Shown piece after piece: positions 1 through 12,352 of a stretch of 64,000 bases of DNA. How positions within the stretch are numbered: the stretch's first letter is position 1; every line of letters begins with the position of its first letter. Origin of the DNA: Xiphias gladius (Eukaryota; Chordata; Actinopteri; Istiophoriformes; Xiphiidae). Location: positions 19,404,706 through 19,468,705 of the forward strand of contig NC_053417.1 of assembly GCF_016859285.1 (NCBI RefSeq), in the 5' to 3' direction. The notes below the pieces were generated by a model, which was not told where the DNA came from, did no database searches, and saw nothing but the letters and a program-made list of their open reading frames with translations. Made by a program: the position numbers and the translations under genes.

Positions 1-271
1 TTTCCTGATCCTGCGATCACTTCTCCTTTGTTTTCTTTCCTCCTTTCTTTTTTACTTTTCTCTTCAATTCCTTTTCTTATCTTTTTCCTTTCCTCTCCCG
101 TCCTCCTTTCCTTTCCTTCTTTTGTTGTTTAAATTCCTTTGCTGTTACTTTCCAATTATTCCCTTTTCTGTTCTCTCCTCTCCTCTTTTTATTTCATTTC
201 CTTTCATTTCAATTTCTTTCTCTTCATTTATCTTCTTTTTGTTCCCTTTCCTCTCCTCTCCTCTCCTACAG
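1..271 (+). other. Intron end of prickle, very pyrimidine-rich
   Basis: The stretch is almost all T and C on the + strand and ends in CTCCTACAG, the 3' splice site of the first visible prickle exon. The open frames that run through it are low-complexity translations of this tract and are not genes. Confidence 0.7.
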
Positions 272-3200
272 TGTGGAGGTCAGATAAATGGAGGGGAGAT
301 TGTGGTTTTTGCTGCAAGGGCAGGTCATGGAAAATGCTGGCACCCTCATTGCTTTGTCTGCAGCATGTGTGAGGAGCTGTTGGTTGATCTCATCTACTTC
401 TACCAGGATGGCAAGATCTACTGTGGCCGGCACCATGCCGAGAGGCTGAAACCGCGCTGCTGTGCCTGTGATGAGGTGCGCCTGTCTGGGCCCGGAGCCC
501 TTCAGGGTTGGAAATGGCTGAATGGTTCATAGCCCAGAGATTTGGATGTGGATGAAACTGGTCTGGAGAGAAAAGATGTCTCAGGATTCTTGCCATTTCT
601 CAGAAAGTCTGTTTGTTTTCTAACCATAATGTTGTGGCAAGCAGGCCTAAGAAAACAATAATAACTCTGGCCACAGCCACTCTGCACTAATTGAAGTCTA
701 GTAAGGTTTGATTACTTAAACTGGAGTAAAACGTAGTAGTGCAGGTGTCCATTTTTATTTAACTAGGGGTCCATTTTCATTTTTTCTACAAAGATTGTCA
801 GTTCCCTTAACTCATAAATAGTTCTGTATGACTGATATCACACTCTTATCTGATATGACACCAAGATTTCTGCCAGCTGGCAATATTAGAAGATAGTGAG
901 GTAGAGAAGTTTGCTATGAAATCAATAATTTTTGATATATTTGAAAAAAATTGGCAACATCCTCCTGTGAATGTCACAAAAGACATTCACAAAGGATGTC
1001 TAGATTATCAGTGTTATTGGATTAAGGGCAGTGGTTCCACCTTCAAAATCATAATTAGTAAAACTACAGACATATTATTAGTACACAGGCAGGCAAGTTC
1101 AGTGAAGGAACTTAGTAGATTGATTGAAGAGAATCAGGCTTACAGGTAGCAGGCATGTTGGGAACCACACTGGGACAAACCCATTTCAGTGATATGGGGC
1201 AGATGAGGGAAATCAGGAACAGGTGTGTAAGTGGGCAGTGAAGCTCAGGTGATTAAGAATGGAAAACAGGTGATCAGGTGGGTATGGGTAACTGTACTGG
1301 AGGAAACAAGAGGGCCCAGAGATGAATCGTGACAACAACTTGAAGTAGTTTAGTCCAGTGGTTCTCAGTAAGGTCACAGGATAAATCAGAGGGAGAAAAA
1401 CAGTTCTGCTCCACAAAATAATACTTATTTTTCTGATTTTTCTCAAATCTCTGAAATTATACATCAAAACAAACTGAGAGGGGGACAAAAGCCCTGAGGT
1501 ACCCCAAACATCAGCAGCAACAGTTAAAAATCATCTTTGCCATTAGGTGTAAAACTACTTTAAAACCAGTTAAAATTCATTGCTCCTTTTTCAACTGCAA
1601 CTTCGTGTAGTCTCTATGTAGAATAATTCTGCTGATAATTGTAATGTCTGGGTCATGCAGATAATCTTTGCTGATGAATGCACTGAGGCAGAGGGCAGGC
1701 ACTGGCACATGAAGCACTTCTGTTGCTATGAGTGTGAGACCACCCTTGGCGGCCAGCGCTACATCATGAAGGATGGACGACCACACTGCTGCAACTGCTT
1801 CGAGTCCCTTTACGCAGAGTACTGCGACGCATGTGGAGAACACATAGGTACAGCGCACATTTCCTGCAGGTTTCCTTTCATTGCTGCTTTAACATATATG
1901 AACTGTTACCAAAACACATTGACATGTTTATCTTACACTCACATAACATCATAGAAAGCCTCTAACAGCCTTTTATTGTAAGTGTGGGTGGTATCAGCTC
2001 TGTGTGCCACAGCTGTGAAGAGGTGGAGTCAGTGGAGTGAGATGTGGATGGTTATTATCATCCCAAGCTCCAGTAACAGAGAAGGAGCGTGTTACAGAGG
2101 ATACTCCTATGTTGTATCCAGATGGGAGCTGTGAAAGATGATTACTTCCCCAAGCTGGGGAGCAGGGCTGGTGAAATGCATTTGTGCTAACTTACAAATC
2201 GAGTGATTATGTACGGGCACAGAATCACAAATGTTTACCTTTTTATCAGAAAAATAAGCCCTGTTTATACAACAATTTTTACTCCATTTCAGCCCTAAGA
2301 GGCAAAATGAGCTTCACCTACTGGCTAATAACTAAAATCATGTGTTCATTAGCAGCACAGACTTTGTAGAATAACATTTCTACAGTAGTATTAGAGATAA
2401 CTGCCATCACATTACCATTTAAATGCAGTTAAAGCTATACCTCCAAGTGTATTCACTAATAAACTTGTTTCTGGTATGCTACATGCCAAAATTATGTTTT
2501 TCCCATCTCACCAAAGGCATTGACCAAGGCCAGATGACATATGATGGGCAGCACTGGCACGCAACTGAAGAATGTTTTTGCTGTGCCCGTTGCAAACGCT
2601 CTCTGCTGGGCCGCCCTTTCCTGCCAAAGCAGGGGCAGATCTTCTGCTCACGGTCCTGCAGCGCTGGTCAGGTAAGGGGACCAAAGATACAGCTAGCATC
2701 TACTTGCAGATTACTCCTTATTTCTACATATTAGCGGTTAAACAGGTGTACCAATCTATTTTACTTGAATCAATCAGGATCCAGATGAGTCTGACTCCTC
2801 AGACTCGGCCTTCCAAAGCGCCCGTTCCCGTGAATCCCGCCACAGCACCAAGATTGGGAAAAAGGAGCGTAGGAATGCAGAGCAGGAGCGGCGGAGTGCT
2901 GAGACCCGCCAATCCGCTCCTCCACCCATGCCTGACCGTCTGTCTGCCGAAATAGATCCCCTGTCTGTCCAGATGGACCGTTTAAGCCTCTCATCTAGCC
3001 AGACTCCAAGCAGGACACCTAACCGCACACCCAGTCGCACTCCAAGCCGTGCCCCGAGCCTTAACCAGGTGTGGATGAGCCGGGATGAGCCCTATGTCCC
3101 TGCTGCCTATGAGGGCCCCCAGCGGGAACCCTCCCCTACCCCTACGCCAATACATTTGCTGGGTCAGTGTAACCCCAGGCAGGGCTTCAATCCCAACGCA

Positions 3201-4620
3201 AACGCTCATCCTCCAGCCCAGAATCCCTCCAACCCAGGAAAGAGGCCCGATTCCTGGGGAAAAGAGCAAGGCAATGCCAAGAGGACCCCTATGGCTGCTC
3301 TGAGGGGCCACTCCTTTAATGAAAACTGGATCCACCACAGCCAAGATGAGTTCAGGCCCAACAAGCTACGCACCCAGATGAGCTTCAATGAGATGTCCAG
3401 CCAGAACCACGGCTTCTCAGACAAGCGGAGCATCAGCCTGCACGGATTCCAGAGAGACGGCAGACCCCCGCTGACCAGGAGGAACCCCATCAATGCCATG
3501 AGCTTCAATGAGCCCCTTACTCCTCTAGAACAGACCCCTCGTGGATCCATGGACTCCCTCACTATGTCCAATGCTACAGGTATAGTGATATAAATAATAT
3601 TGTATGACACAATATAATATGATGGTGTATAATCTGAAATGTGACATGAGATTTATGGTTTTACCAGGTAACTCTCTGGATGGGGTCAGTAAGCGTCAGG
3701 AGCATTTGTCTAGGTTCTCCATGCCTGACCTAAGTAAGGACTCCGGTGTGAATGTGTCTGAAAAGAGCAACATGGGCACCCTCAGCTCCTCAGTCCAGTT
3801 CCACAGCACAGAGTCACTCTCCTCCTCTCGTCCCTACAGCAACAACATGTACACTCCACTGAGAGTCGGTTACCCACTACAGTACTGGGATGGCCCGCAG
3901 CCGCTGGGCTTTGACAGCAAAGGTCGTGTTGGGGTGATGGGCAGTAGTGGAAACCTGCGGATGGCTCCCATGAGCGACAGAATGCCCCGCCGACGTATAA
4001 ATGCGCAGGAACCCATGGCACAGCAACAGCAGCTACAACCAAGACGCCGCAAACACCATCGTGGAAACCACAGTAACGGGCAGCACCGCAGCGGCCGCCA
4101 CCACAAACGCTCTCGTCGTTCCCGCTCCGACAACGCCCTGCACCTTGTTGCAGACCGGCCTGCTCAAATGGTGGAGCTGCCCTACCGCCGCGTTCAGGAG
4201 GATTACGATCGCTTCCCCTCCGGTCATGCTGCTCGGGAGTTGTTTGGTCTGGAGCCGGGCGGGTACAGACAGCAGCCCCACCGGCCCTGCCCCCGCACCA
4301 CCTCTGATCTCACCCTGCAGAATGCTGGCTGGCAACATGTGGGCCTGGGTGGGCCGTGCTGGGGCGATGGGTACATGGAGGCTGCTGACCCCTGGTGCTC
4401 CAGCTGCTCCTCTTCCTCCGAGTCAGAGGGAGATGAGGGTTACTTCCTGGGGGAACCAATCCCCCGGCCTGTGCAGCTGTGCTACATCAACAACGAGGAG
4501 CTGCGCCATCGCTACAGCCCCTCTGGGATGGGTGGCCATCATGGACCTCTGCACGGATCGATTCATGGCCAGCTGCACACTCGCCAGAGGAGAAAGAGCA
4601 AAAACTGCATAATTTCCTAG
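272..4620 (+). CDS. prickle1: Prickle planar cell polarity protein, 3' part (LIM1-LIM3, tail, CAAX box)
   Basis: Five coding exons are visible: 272-475, 1661-1847, 2517-2671, 2778-3579 and 3668-4620 (stop TAG). All have AG/GT borders and matching phases. The first three encode LIM domains 1-3, with Cys/His pairs such as [24 protein letters not shown] and [14 protein letters not shown]. The PET domain and start lie left of the window. The tail is disordered. It holds the prickle-type blocks [26 protein letters not shown] and [20 protein letters not shown], and it ends in CIIS, a farnesylation (CAAX) signal. In the family, Prickle acts at the plasma membrane with Vangl and antagonises Dishevelled/Frizzled in planar polarity. 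Neighbouring pphln1 supports prickle1 over prickle2 or prickle3; the 1a/1b paralogue is not resolved. Unusual points are a TPNR/TPSR repeat near 3007-3057 and three SFNE motifs. Confidence 0.88.
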
Positions 4621-4777
4621 ATATAGAGCAAAGAGATGGTGAGGGATGAGCAGGAGAGTGAAAGAGATGACAGAGAGAGAGGTAAGGAGACGGTTTAACA
4701 GAGAGGAGGAAAAGAGGGAGTGGGAAGCTGAGAGTGAGACAGTTTGACAGTGAGAGTGACTACAGTGTTTGTGTATG

Positions 4778-4813
<36 letters not shown>

Positions 4814-5785
4814 GGGGTTGAAGAGAGAAAAAGGCCTATTTTTTGTGCTTGTGAACTTACACAACTCTACACCATGTAGTGTTTGTGTACACCTACACAG
4901 AATGATCTAATCATAAGAGGAAGCTCAGCTGGCTAACACAACAGAAATGTTTACAATGATGGAGCTCAACTCCAATGATGGTACCAGGAAGCACTGATGA
5001 ATTTGACAACTAAATATACTGTGGTCGGGGTAAATAACATGATGTATGTGTGTGTCTGTGCGTGTATCCATGTTACAGAGAGATTGAACAATTCCTTTAC
5101 CGTTGGAAAAGGGAAGTAACACTGGTCAAACTGCAGTGATCTGACTGTTCATGTCATAGCTCAGTGATCCAAGCCCTGGGCAGTAAAACTTATTCTATGT
5201 GGACAAACCAGAATTTGTGTTGGGATAGTGAAAGCTACGTGCTAGATTCCAAGCTATGTCAGTGTTTACCTCGGTGGAATCCAAATGCTGCTGGAATATA
5301 GTGTTGGCTCACTAGCCCTGTTATCACCTTGTACAAATAGTCTGTTGAACCTTGTGCTCTACATAGCCAGCTCTCCATGCTTTACCGAGGACAGAGCGCC
5401 AGACAGCCTCTGCTCCTTGACCATTCAGGCACAGTAACGTCAGGTATGGTCCCGTTTTCTCTTCTGCAACATGCTTTGTTTTTTGAGAGTTACCAATAGA
5501 TGATTAAGGATAATAATAATAATGCTAACATTAATAATAATAATGCAAATAATAATTATAATAATATTAAAGAATAATACCTGTTAAATGTATATATAGT
5601 AATACAATTAATAAAGTAATAGATGTGGTCATGTAAATGTTATGTACATACAGTCTTAAATATTTATATATTTTGTAACTAAAGAATCATTATTTGTATA
5701 ACATGATGTAGAGATAGGGAGATTTGCATGTTAATTTGTTGTTGTTGTCTCATACTGAAAATAAAGTGAACTTCAATGAACAACC
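4621..5785 (+). other. Probable prickle 3' UTR
   Basis: This AT-rich non-coding stretch follows the prickle stop. It contains a (TG)n tract at 4782-4812 and an AATAAA hexamer at 5760-5765, a plausible polyadenylation signal about 1.1 kb after the stop. ATTTA and TTTTTGT-like motifs are present, but no regulatory role can be assigned from sequence alone. Confidence 0.5.
4782..4812. repeat. (TG)n microsatellite
   Basis: About 15 uninterrupted TG units lie in the probable prickle 3' UTR. Confidence 0.95.
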
Positions 5786-6199
5786 AGGAAGTTTTAATCT
5801 ATAAGTTGTATTGGTTTCTCTGGTTGGTCGTGACTGGCTGTGTGCTTTAGCTGTGTGCCAGATCCATACTGCATACTATTTGAAAGCAGGTTTTGACTGT
5901 CCTGTGTGTTCACATTTGAAAAATGACAAAAGAAAGCAGACATTTTGAGTAGTCTAGCATCATCTGTGCTTTTCCTGCCATGATATGCCAAAATGTCTGC
6001 TGTGGAAAAAGTCTCCTGACCCACAATTCAATGCACAGGTGAAATGGAGGAGCTGACCATAGCTGCAAAAAAGTACTAAAAAAAAAAATACAGCTAGAGG
6101 CCAATGGGAATGTCATTAGTTTTGCAGGTAGTTAGTCATAAACCACATATTGGACAAATTAAAACTTTAACTCGATGATGAAGCTGGAGGAACTGTAAA

Positions 6200-6310
6200 G
6201 GAATCACCAAAGTCAGTAGGTTTCATCCTCTGAGAACCATGAATGTCTGCACCAAATTTCATGGCAATCAATCCAATAGTTGCTGAGCTATTTCAGTCAG
6301 GATTTTCAGG
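6200..6310. repeat. Dispersed teleost repeat fragment
   Basis: The text around ATGAATGTCTGCACCAAATT and ...CAATAGTTGCTGAGCTATTTCAGTC is the same kind as the copy near 55,620-55,830, in the opposite orientation. I recognise it as a common fish interspersed repeat. The exact family is not known to me and the borders are approximate. Confidence 0.45.
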
Positions 6311-6736
6311 CTAAAAATATGTATTAAATCTTTGAAAGACATTTTTGCTTTCTGTTTGTGAAGTTCAATTGTCAGTGGCTTTTCAAAGTTGCAGTTTTGC
6401 TGACGACTGTTGGTGAATATTTTGTAGCATTTCCTGGTGTGAATTGTGAAATATTTATATATTTTTTTTTAAATACTACAAGCAGCATGAAATATAGTTT
6501 TTAGGACATACTGTATACAATTAGTATACATATGTAGCATGGAATTGGGAAACATTATTTATCGGCCTGCTAATGTTAGCTAGATATCAAACTAGAGCCC
6601 AACCGATACTGGCTTCTTTACTGGACCGGTACATCAGTTACATCAGTAACAGAAAAAAGATCTGTTAATAATATATAATTTGATATTTGTGTCTTAACAT
6701 AAGCATAAATATTTTTAACAAAGATACCTGAGATGT

Positions 6737-7038
6737 GTTAAAGGGCCAATCCAGTGATTCAGTTTTTCACTTCCATAAAGATGGAGAATGAAAAATAAAG
6801 GTCGTAATTGAAGCAGCAGAAGCCAAGATAGTCCAGCTTTCAGTTCCTAGTATGAGTAGTTTTCCACGCCCCCAGCTTAAAATGCAGGCTTTCTGTTTTA
6901 CTTTTTTTATCTCGAAGCCTAAACCGAGATGATAAAAAATAACCCTGATGACATCACTATGACATCATCAGGGTTATTTTTTTTAGACTTGACAAAAATC
7001 CTCCAGAGCCACAGAAATCAGTGGAGTGCCCCTTTAAC
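6737..7038. mobile_element. Foldback MITE-like element
   Basis: The ends are inverted copies: GTTAAAGGGCCAATCCAGTG on the left, and a right end whose complement reads GTTAAAGGGGCACTCCACTG. The centre holds an 18-bp perfect palindrome (6934-6951 with 6965-6982, 13-nt loop). No coding capacity is visible. This fits a non-autonomous DNA transposon; the family is not assigned. Confidence 0.65.
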
Positions 7039-7587
7039 GACTGTGACCTCGATACGTACAGAGCACAATGTTTTACAGTTGAAAAATATACTTGTCCGTC
7101 TGATTTGTGATCTCTAATAACCTCAAACATATCTTTGACGTTTCTGTGCTGCAATTTCTTGTTATTTATCAGCTGACATTTACGCTGATAGATATTTCTG
7201 TGATAAGCCAATATCTGACATGCTGTCAATCATCAGAAGAAATCTGCACTTCTCCTCATCCTACAAATACATAAACCCTACACAACGTGTGGCCTTGTCA
7301 CCTACTGACCCATTAATGTATTTCCTGCTGTAATGTGATTTTGTCTTGCCTGTTCAGCCATGAATAAGTCAGCGAAAATATTTTCAGCCACATTAAGTTT
7401 AATATGCTATAAACTAAATTAAATTATTGAAAAGCAAGTGATAATAAATTAAACTCGGATGTCAAAATACATTTTTGACTTCTTCATGAGGTGTTAAAGG
7501 GCCACAATACAACCAGTGTATTTTTCATCATCATATTCTCAAAATTAAAATCAGGATAAAATGTTCAAATCACAATCAAAGTTTCCT

Positions 7588-7774
7588 TTTTATTTTCACT
7601 TGTGTTGCTTAGTGCTCAGCATGAGAGGGACTCTGTCCATGCCGAAGATAATGACTGTGCGAACTTATTACAAATACAAATACAAAAGCAGATTTCAAAT
7701 CACCTGAAATAAAATTCTGAACATTTTTACCATAAGGATCTATGTTAAGAAGACAGGCAGGAGTGTGTGTCTGT
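7588..7774 (-). other. Probable pphln1 3' UTR
   Basis: After the stop codon the minus strand carries AATAAA (TTTATT at 7588-7593), a plausible polyadenylation signal about 185 nt downstream. Confidence 0.45.
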
Positions 7775-10700
7775 TCAGTGCAGCAGTTCCCTGGAGTCAT
7801 ATTCTTCTATAAATTTTTCCATGGCCTCCACACAGCGCTTGCCGATGTCCCTGAGGTTCTGCCGCAGCGAGGACTGGACGGCACACTCCAGGCACGGATC
7901 CTTTTCTATGAGCATCTTTGTCACGAGGCCAAACATTTCACACTCCTGATAGTACACCTGTAAGACAAACACACACCCGATGGTTTTAGGGCAAGTGCTC
8001 CGAGAGAGGGGACATGGCGTGGCAGGAAAACAGACACACAGAAGAGATAGTGGGAGTGTTGGAGGGAAAGGAGGAGAGTGCAACAAATGAGTTGAGAACT
8101 CTCGTCATGCTTTTCCAGTTACCACTGAATGGATTAACAATCTACAGAAATGCTCACATGCAGACGGTTCACAAGAATTGTGTGTGCCTGTATGCAGTAT
8201 TGCAGAGTTTATGTGGACATTTTTTGCATCAGCTACCTGTTGCCAGACTGCCTTTTCTTGCAATGCCTCTATAATCCTGCAACCATGGAGATGTGAAAAG
8301 CAAGAGGCCATCTTTTCTGTCAAGTGGGTGGAAACACACACACACACACACACACACTCTCTCTCTCTCTCACACAAACACACAGCCGATGAGCAGGGCC
8401 TCATGTGATGTTTGTCACATTGAAGACAGCTCTTAAGCACGTGTGCTAGCCTCTAGTGATGCAAGTGAGGTGAGATTAACAGCCTCACTTTCAAGTTTTT
8501 GCTCCATTACAAAAATTAAAGAATAACACCATCAATCATGTCAAACGATGATTAAGACCTCTGTCAGCCTTGGCAAAGTGAAGACAGTCAATGACAGTCA
8601 AGATGCCTCAGGCTCAGCGTTTCAAAATTAATGTTTAGACTACAGAAAACATCTTTTCTTTCTTGTCCCATGTCACACAGCACTAAGATCTTTCTTCTGT
8701 TATTATTTCTCTAATACCAGCTTGTCTTATCCCCCCTCTTCCTCTGTCTGTTAAACTATCCCTTCTCCCCAGGTGTGTGAGTGTGTTTGTGTAATGACAG
8801 CCCTCCACCTCATCTATCTCTCTCCTCTTCAGTTGGATGGCTCTGTCTCGTGCCGCCATCTGGCTCGCAGTTGAAGGGAACTCCCCGTCTCTTCTGTGTT
8901 CCCTTTCTTTGCTTTTGGTCCCCCTGTGATCTCTCTCCCTGCTTTGGTTCCTGTCGTTCTGACAAATTTGCAAGGGGAAAAGGAAAACAAGGTGGGAGTT
9001 GGACTGTAGTAATCAGACAGTTGGGCAAAAGGACGGGTGCAAGCATCGATGATGACTGAGCTGCTCATGACCAGGAGATGATTAAAGTTGAAGTTCAACA
9101 TGTCATTTCGTGACACTGAGGCTAGTGAATTATAAATTCAAAATCTGTTTGGACTACTTGCTGTATGTATTCAGTGGCAAATAATGTACAACAAAAAGGA
9201 AGCAGTGGGGTGTTAAGTAACAAAAGTAAAACTGGTACAACCTCCTAATAAGTAATGGTTTACAAATGTTTTTATTAATTGCACCACTGGCTTTATTGTT
9301 TTATAAATAATTTGTGTTAATAGTGTTCAGTATTAAGCCACTAATAGGAACAACATCTGGGTTGCCGGGCTGTGAAAGGCATAAGCCATGGTCTGCCCAT
9401 TAATGCAGTACGCACACCTCTCTATTAAAGGGGCTACTATCAGTATTTTTATATTAACAATGGATCAAATGTGTATGTGAAATCACATGTAATGTGAAAT
9501 GGGTTGCTCATAGCGAGGAACCCACGGATCATTTTCACCCAACTCTGCGTGTTTCCCTCAGCTCTACAGAGTGGTTTGGTGTCTTTCAGCTCTTTGTTTT
9601 GGTTTTACAGCTCGCGATTGTGCTGTTGGCACATGGCAGACAGACGTAGTGATGGTGAAGACCCCCTGAGCATGGCAGAATGCAAAAATTCATCCCCATT
9701 AATTTTTTCTAGGGGATTCCAGGTGACGAGGGACCGACCAGATATGTGAAAAAAAAAAAAAAAAAACACTTTATGCAAATGAGAACAACATTTGCTGTGT
9801 TTTGCCAAAAAACGGATATCTAAAAAGCAATGCAGTAGTGGGCCAGCAGGTTTAAGTCTTTCCCTGTTGTGGAAACACGTCTGTGAAGGAGAAGATTGTT
9901 ACTGTTCCACTTTTCTATGTCTCCAGATTAAAGATACAAACAAAATGCTACTAATCACAAGATCACATGAATTTTGGGAGAAGGTGCAGGTTGCTGATTT
10001 ACACAATGTTTGCTAAAGAGCAAGCTACGTGCTAGCTTTGGAGCGCTGACACACCCGTCGACAAGCAAGAAGCAGTGGTGGTGATGCTGCGAGATTTGTT
10101 CACTCCCAGTGGGTCTTCGCCACAATTAGCATTCAGCTGTTGATCGCAGCGGAGCATTTAGCAGCTAAAGAGCCAGAAAATTTTCTCAGGAGATAATGAG
10201 GACCAAAAACAGAGCTAAAAGAGAGTGAATACTAGACTTACATTCGCCAGGTGACCAGAAACACAACTCCAAATGAATGATAGTGTTGCTTTTGTCTGCT
10301 GGATGTATAAATAAGCAACTTTTTGCACATTCACCAAATCAACTTTATATAGCTATAGATAACAAGTCAATATTGTGTTTATAGCTTATTTCCTCTGCCC
10401 CCAAGTAACCCATGAAAAAAAAAAAAAAAACAACTCAGTTTTAATGAGTCACTTACTTACTCACCTTCTAATAAACTTCAACTCTGCAGTTATAAATATT
10501 AGTAAGTCATTATTAAAGTGGCACAGGTTCTTTACTTCCCTAAAATGAATTCAAGAGCCAGAAACATTAATGACTAACATGATAAAGAGAAATTAGTCCT
10601 TGTAATAAAAGACCAGTTAATCACAGATCTGTACCTTTAGGAAGCTCATGCAATCAACAGCTACTAACACAGTGTTGTTTAAGATAGCGACTCTGGAAAA

Positions 10701-12316
10701 GCAGCCAGGCGGTTTTTGGTTACTCTTCGTCTCTTCACTTGGAGTTCACTGCAGCAGCGAGCAGCGGTGATTCATCATGTGCTGCTCTGCTCCTCGCTGT
10801 GGTTAGGTCAGCCAAGAAATGTGTGCGATCATTAGATTTCAGCCTTTTCTGCGGCGCCTGGGCTCTTTGCATTATAGCTAAATCCGTCTCTGCTCTAAGT
10901 TCATGTCTGATAAACAAAACAAAAACACCATCTACATGGATGAATAAACGTTACTCTAGAGTAATTAGTGGGTTCATATTTTAGCTGATCAACAGAACAA
11001 TAACTGCTTTGATTATTGATTATATAATAATATAATTTATTGATTATATAACATCCTCATGTTCCTGTTACTCCAGTGTGTGGATTTGCTGCTTTTCTCT
11101 GTTCTATGTAATTGTAAACTAATTATCTCTGGGATCTCGACTGTTGGTTGAACAAAACAAGACATTTCAAAATATCACTTTCGAAACTGTGATGGGCGTT
11201 TTTAAGTATTTCCTGAAATTATACAGACCAAGAAAATGATCACCAGCTTAACTGCAAAGAAAAATAAACTGTTAGTTGAAGCCCTTATTTCTACAAAGTT
11301 TCATCAGGTTACATATTGCGCATGGAAGAAAATGTCACTACATTCACACTTGGGCTGCAACTAACGATTACTGTCATTGTCAAGTAACCTGCCAATTATT
11401 TTCCTGATTAATTGTTTGGTCAACAAAACATCAGAAAACTGAAAAATACCCATCACAATATCCTATATCACAGGTTGAATCCTCACATTTGAAAACCCGG
11501 AGCCATCAAATGTTTGGCATTATTGCTTGATAAAAATGACAAATGCTGACTAATTGTCTTTTGATTAGTTGGCTAATCGTTGCAGCTCTAATTCACACTC
11601 CAATTCTCACAAAAACTGGCCTTTCCTTCCAACCACTGCCATCTTTGAAAGTTTTTCACTTAATGTTCTGTCAGCGTACAACTGTCGAAGAGCTCTTATA
11701 AAATCGTATCACGCGAGCCTTCGGACTGCGCTGCCCCACATCACGTTGCTAGTTTGTAGGGAAACACGGCATTACGTCATTTTTAAGTTATGGATGGACC
11801 ACTGTATTTTTCCACATTTCCTAAGAAAACGGAAAAGCAGAGCAGGTTTTCTGCTTGGGAACTTACGGTGAACTGCATGTCCTTGTCTCTGCTGGAGGTG
11901 GGCCTGGGTAAGAAAGGTCTAGCAGCTGGAAAACAGACAAACCACAAGGTCAAAACAACAGCACAACAAGAGAATGTATCTGTACTGTCTAAAACAAAAT
12001 GACTGATACACGTTTACAAGGGCGTTTTGTTTTTTTCTATTACCATACCTATAGGTATCTACAGCATCTATAGGTGTATCTTTAGGTAACCTTTGATGTT
12101 TAAAGCCTCCTAATCAATCACTCTCTCTTTCTCTTCAGCATCCTGCTAGAAAAAAAAATGCAATTTTTTTTAAAGTATCAGGGTTTAAATTCAATATAAC
12201 TTTAAGCGGAATCTGCTGATATTTGGGAAATTTTCCTTGCAAAGTTGGACTGCAGTATTCCTATGTGAAGCAATAGCTTTGTTATTGCTCATTATATACT
12301 GCTGGCTGGTCCCCTA

Positions 12317-12352
<36 letters not shown>

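Noticed and set aside
4001-4612. 203-aa open frame overlapping the last prickle exon in another frame
   Set aside because: The prickle frame is strongly supported by family motifs up to CIIS. The overlapping frame is compositional, without a domain or splice context.
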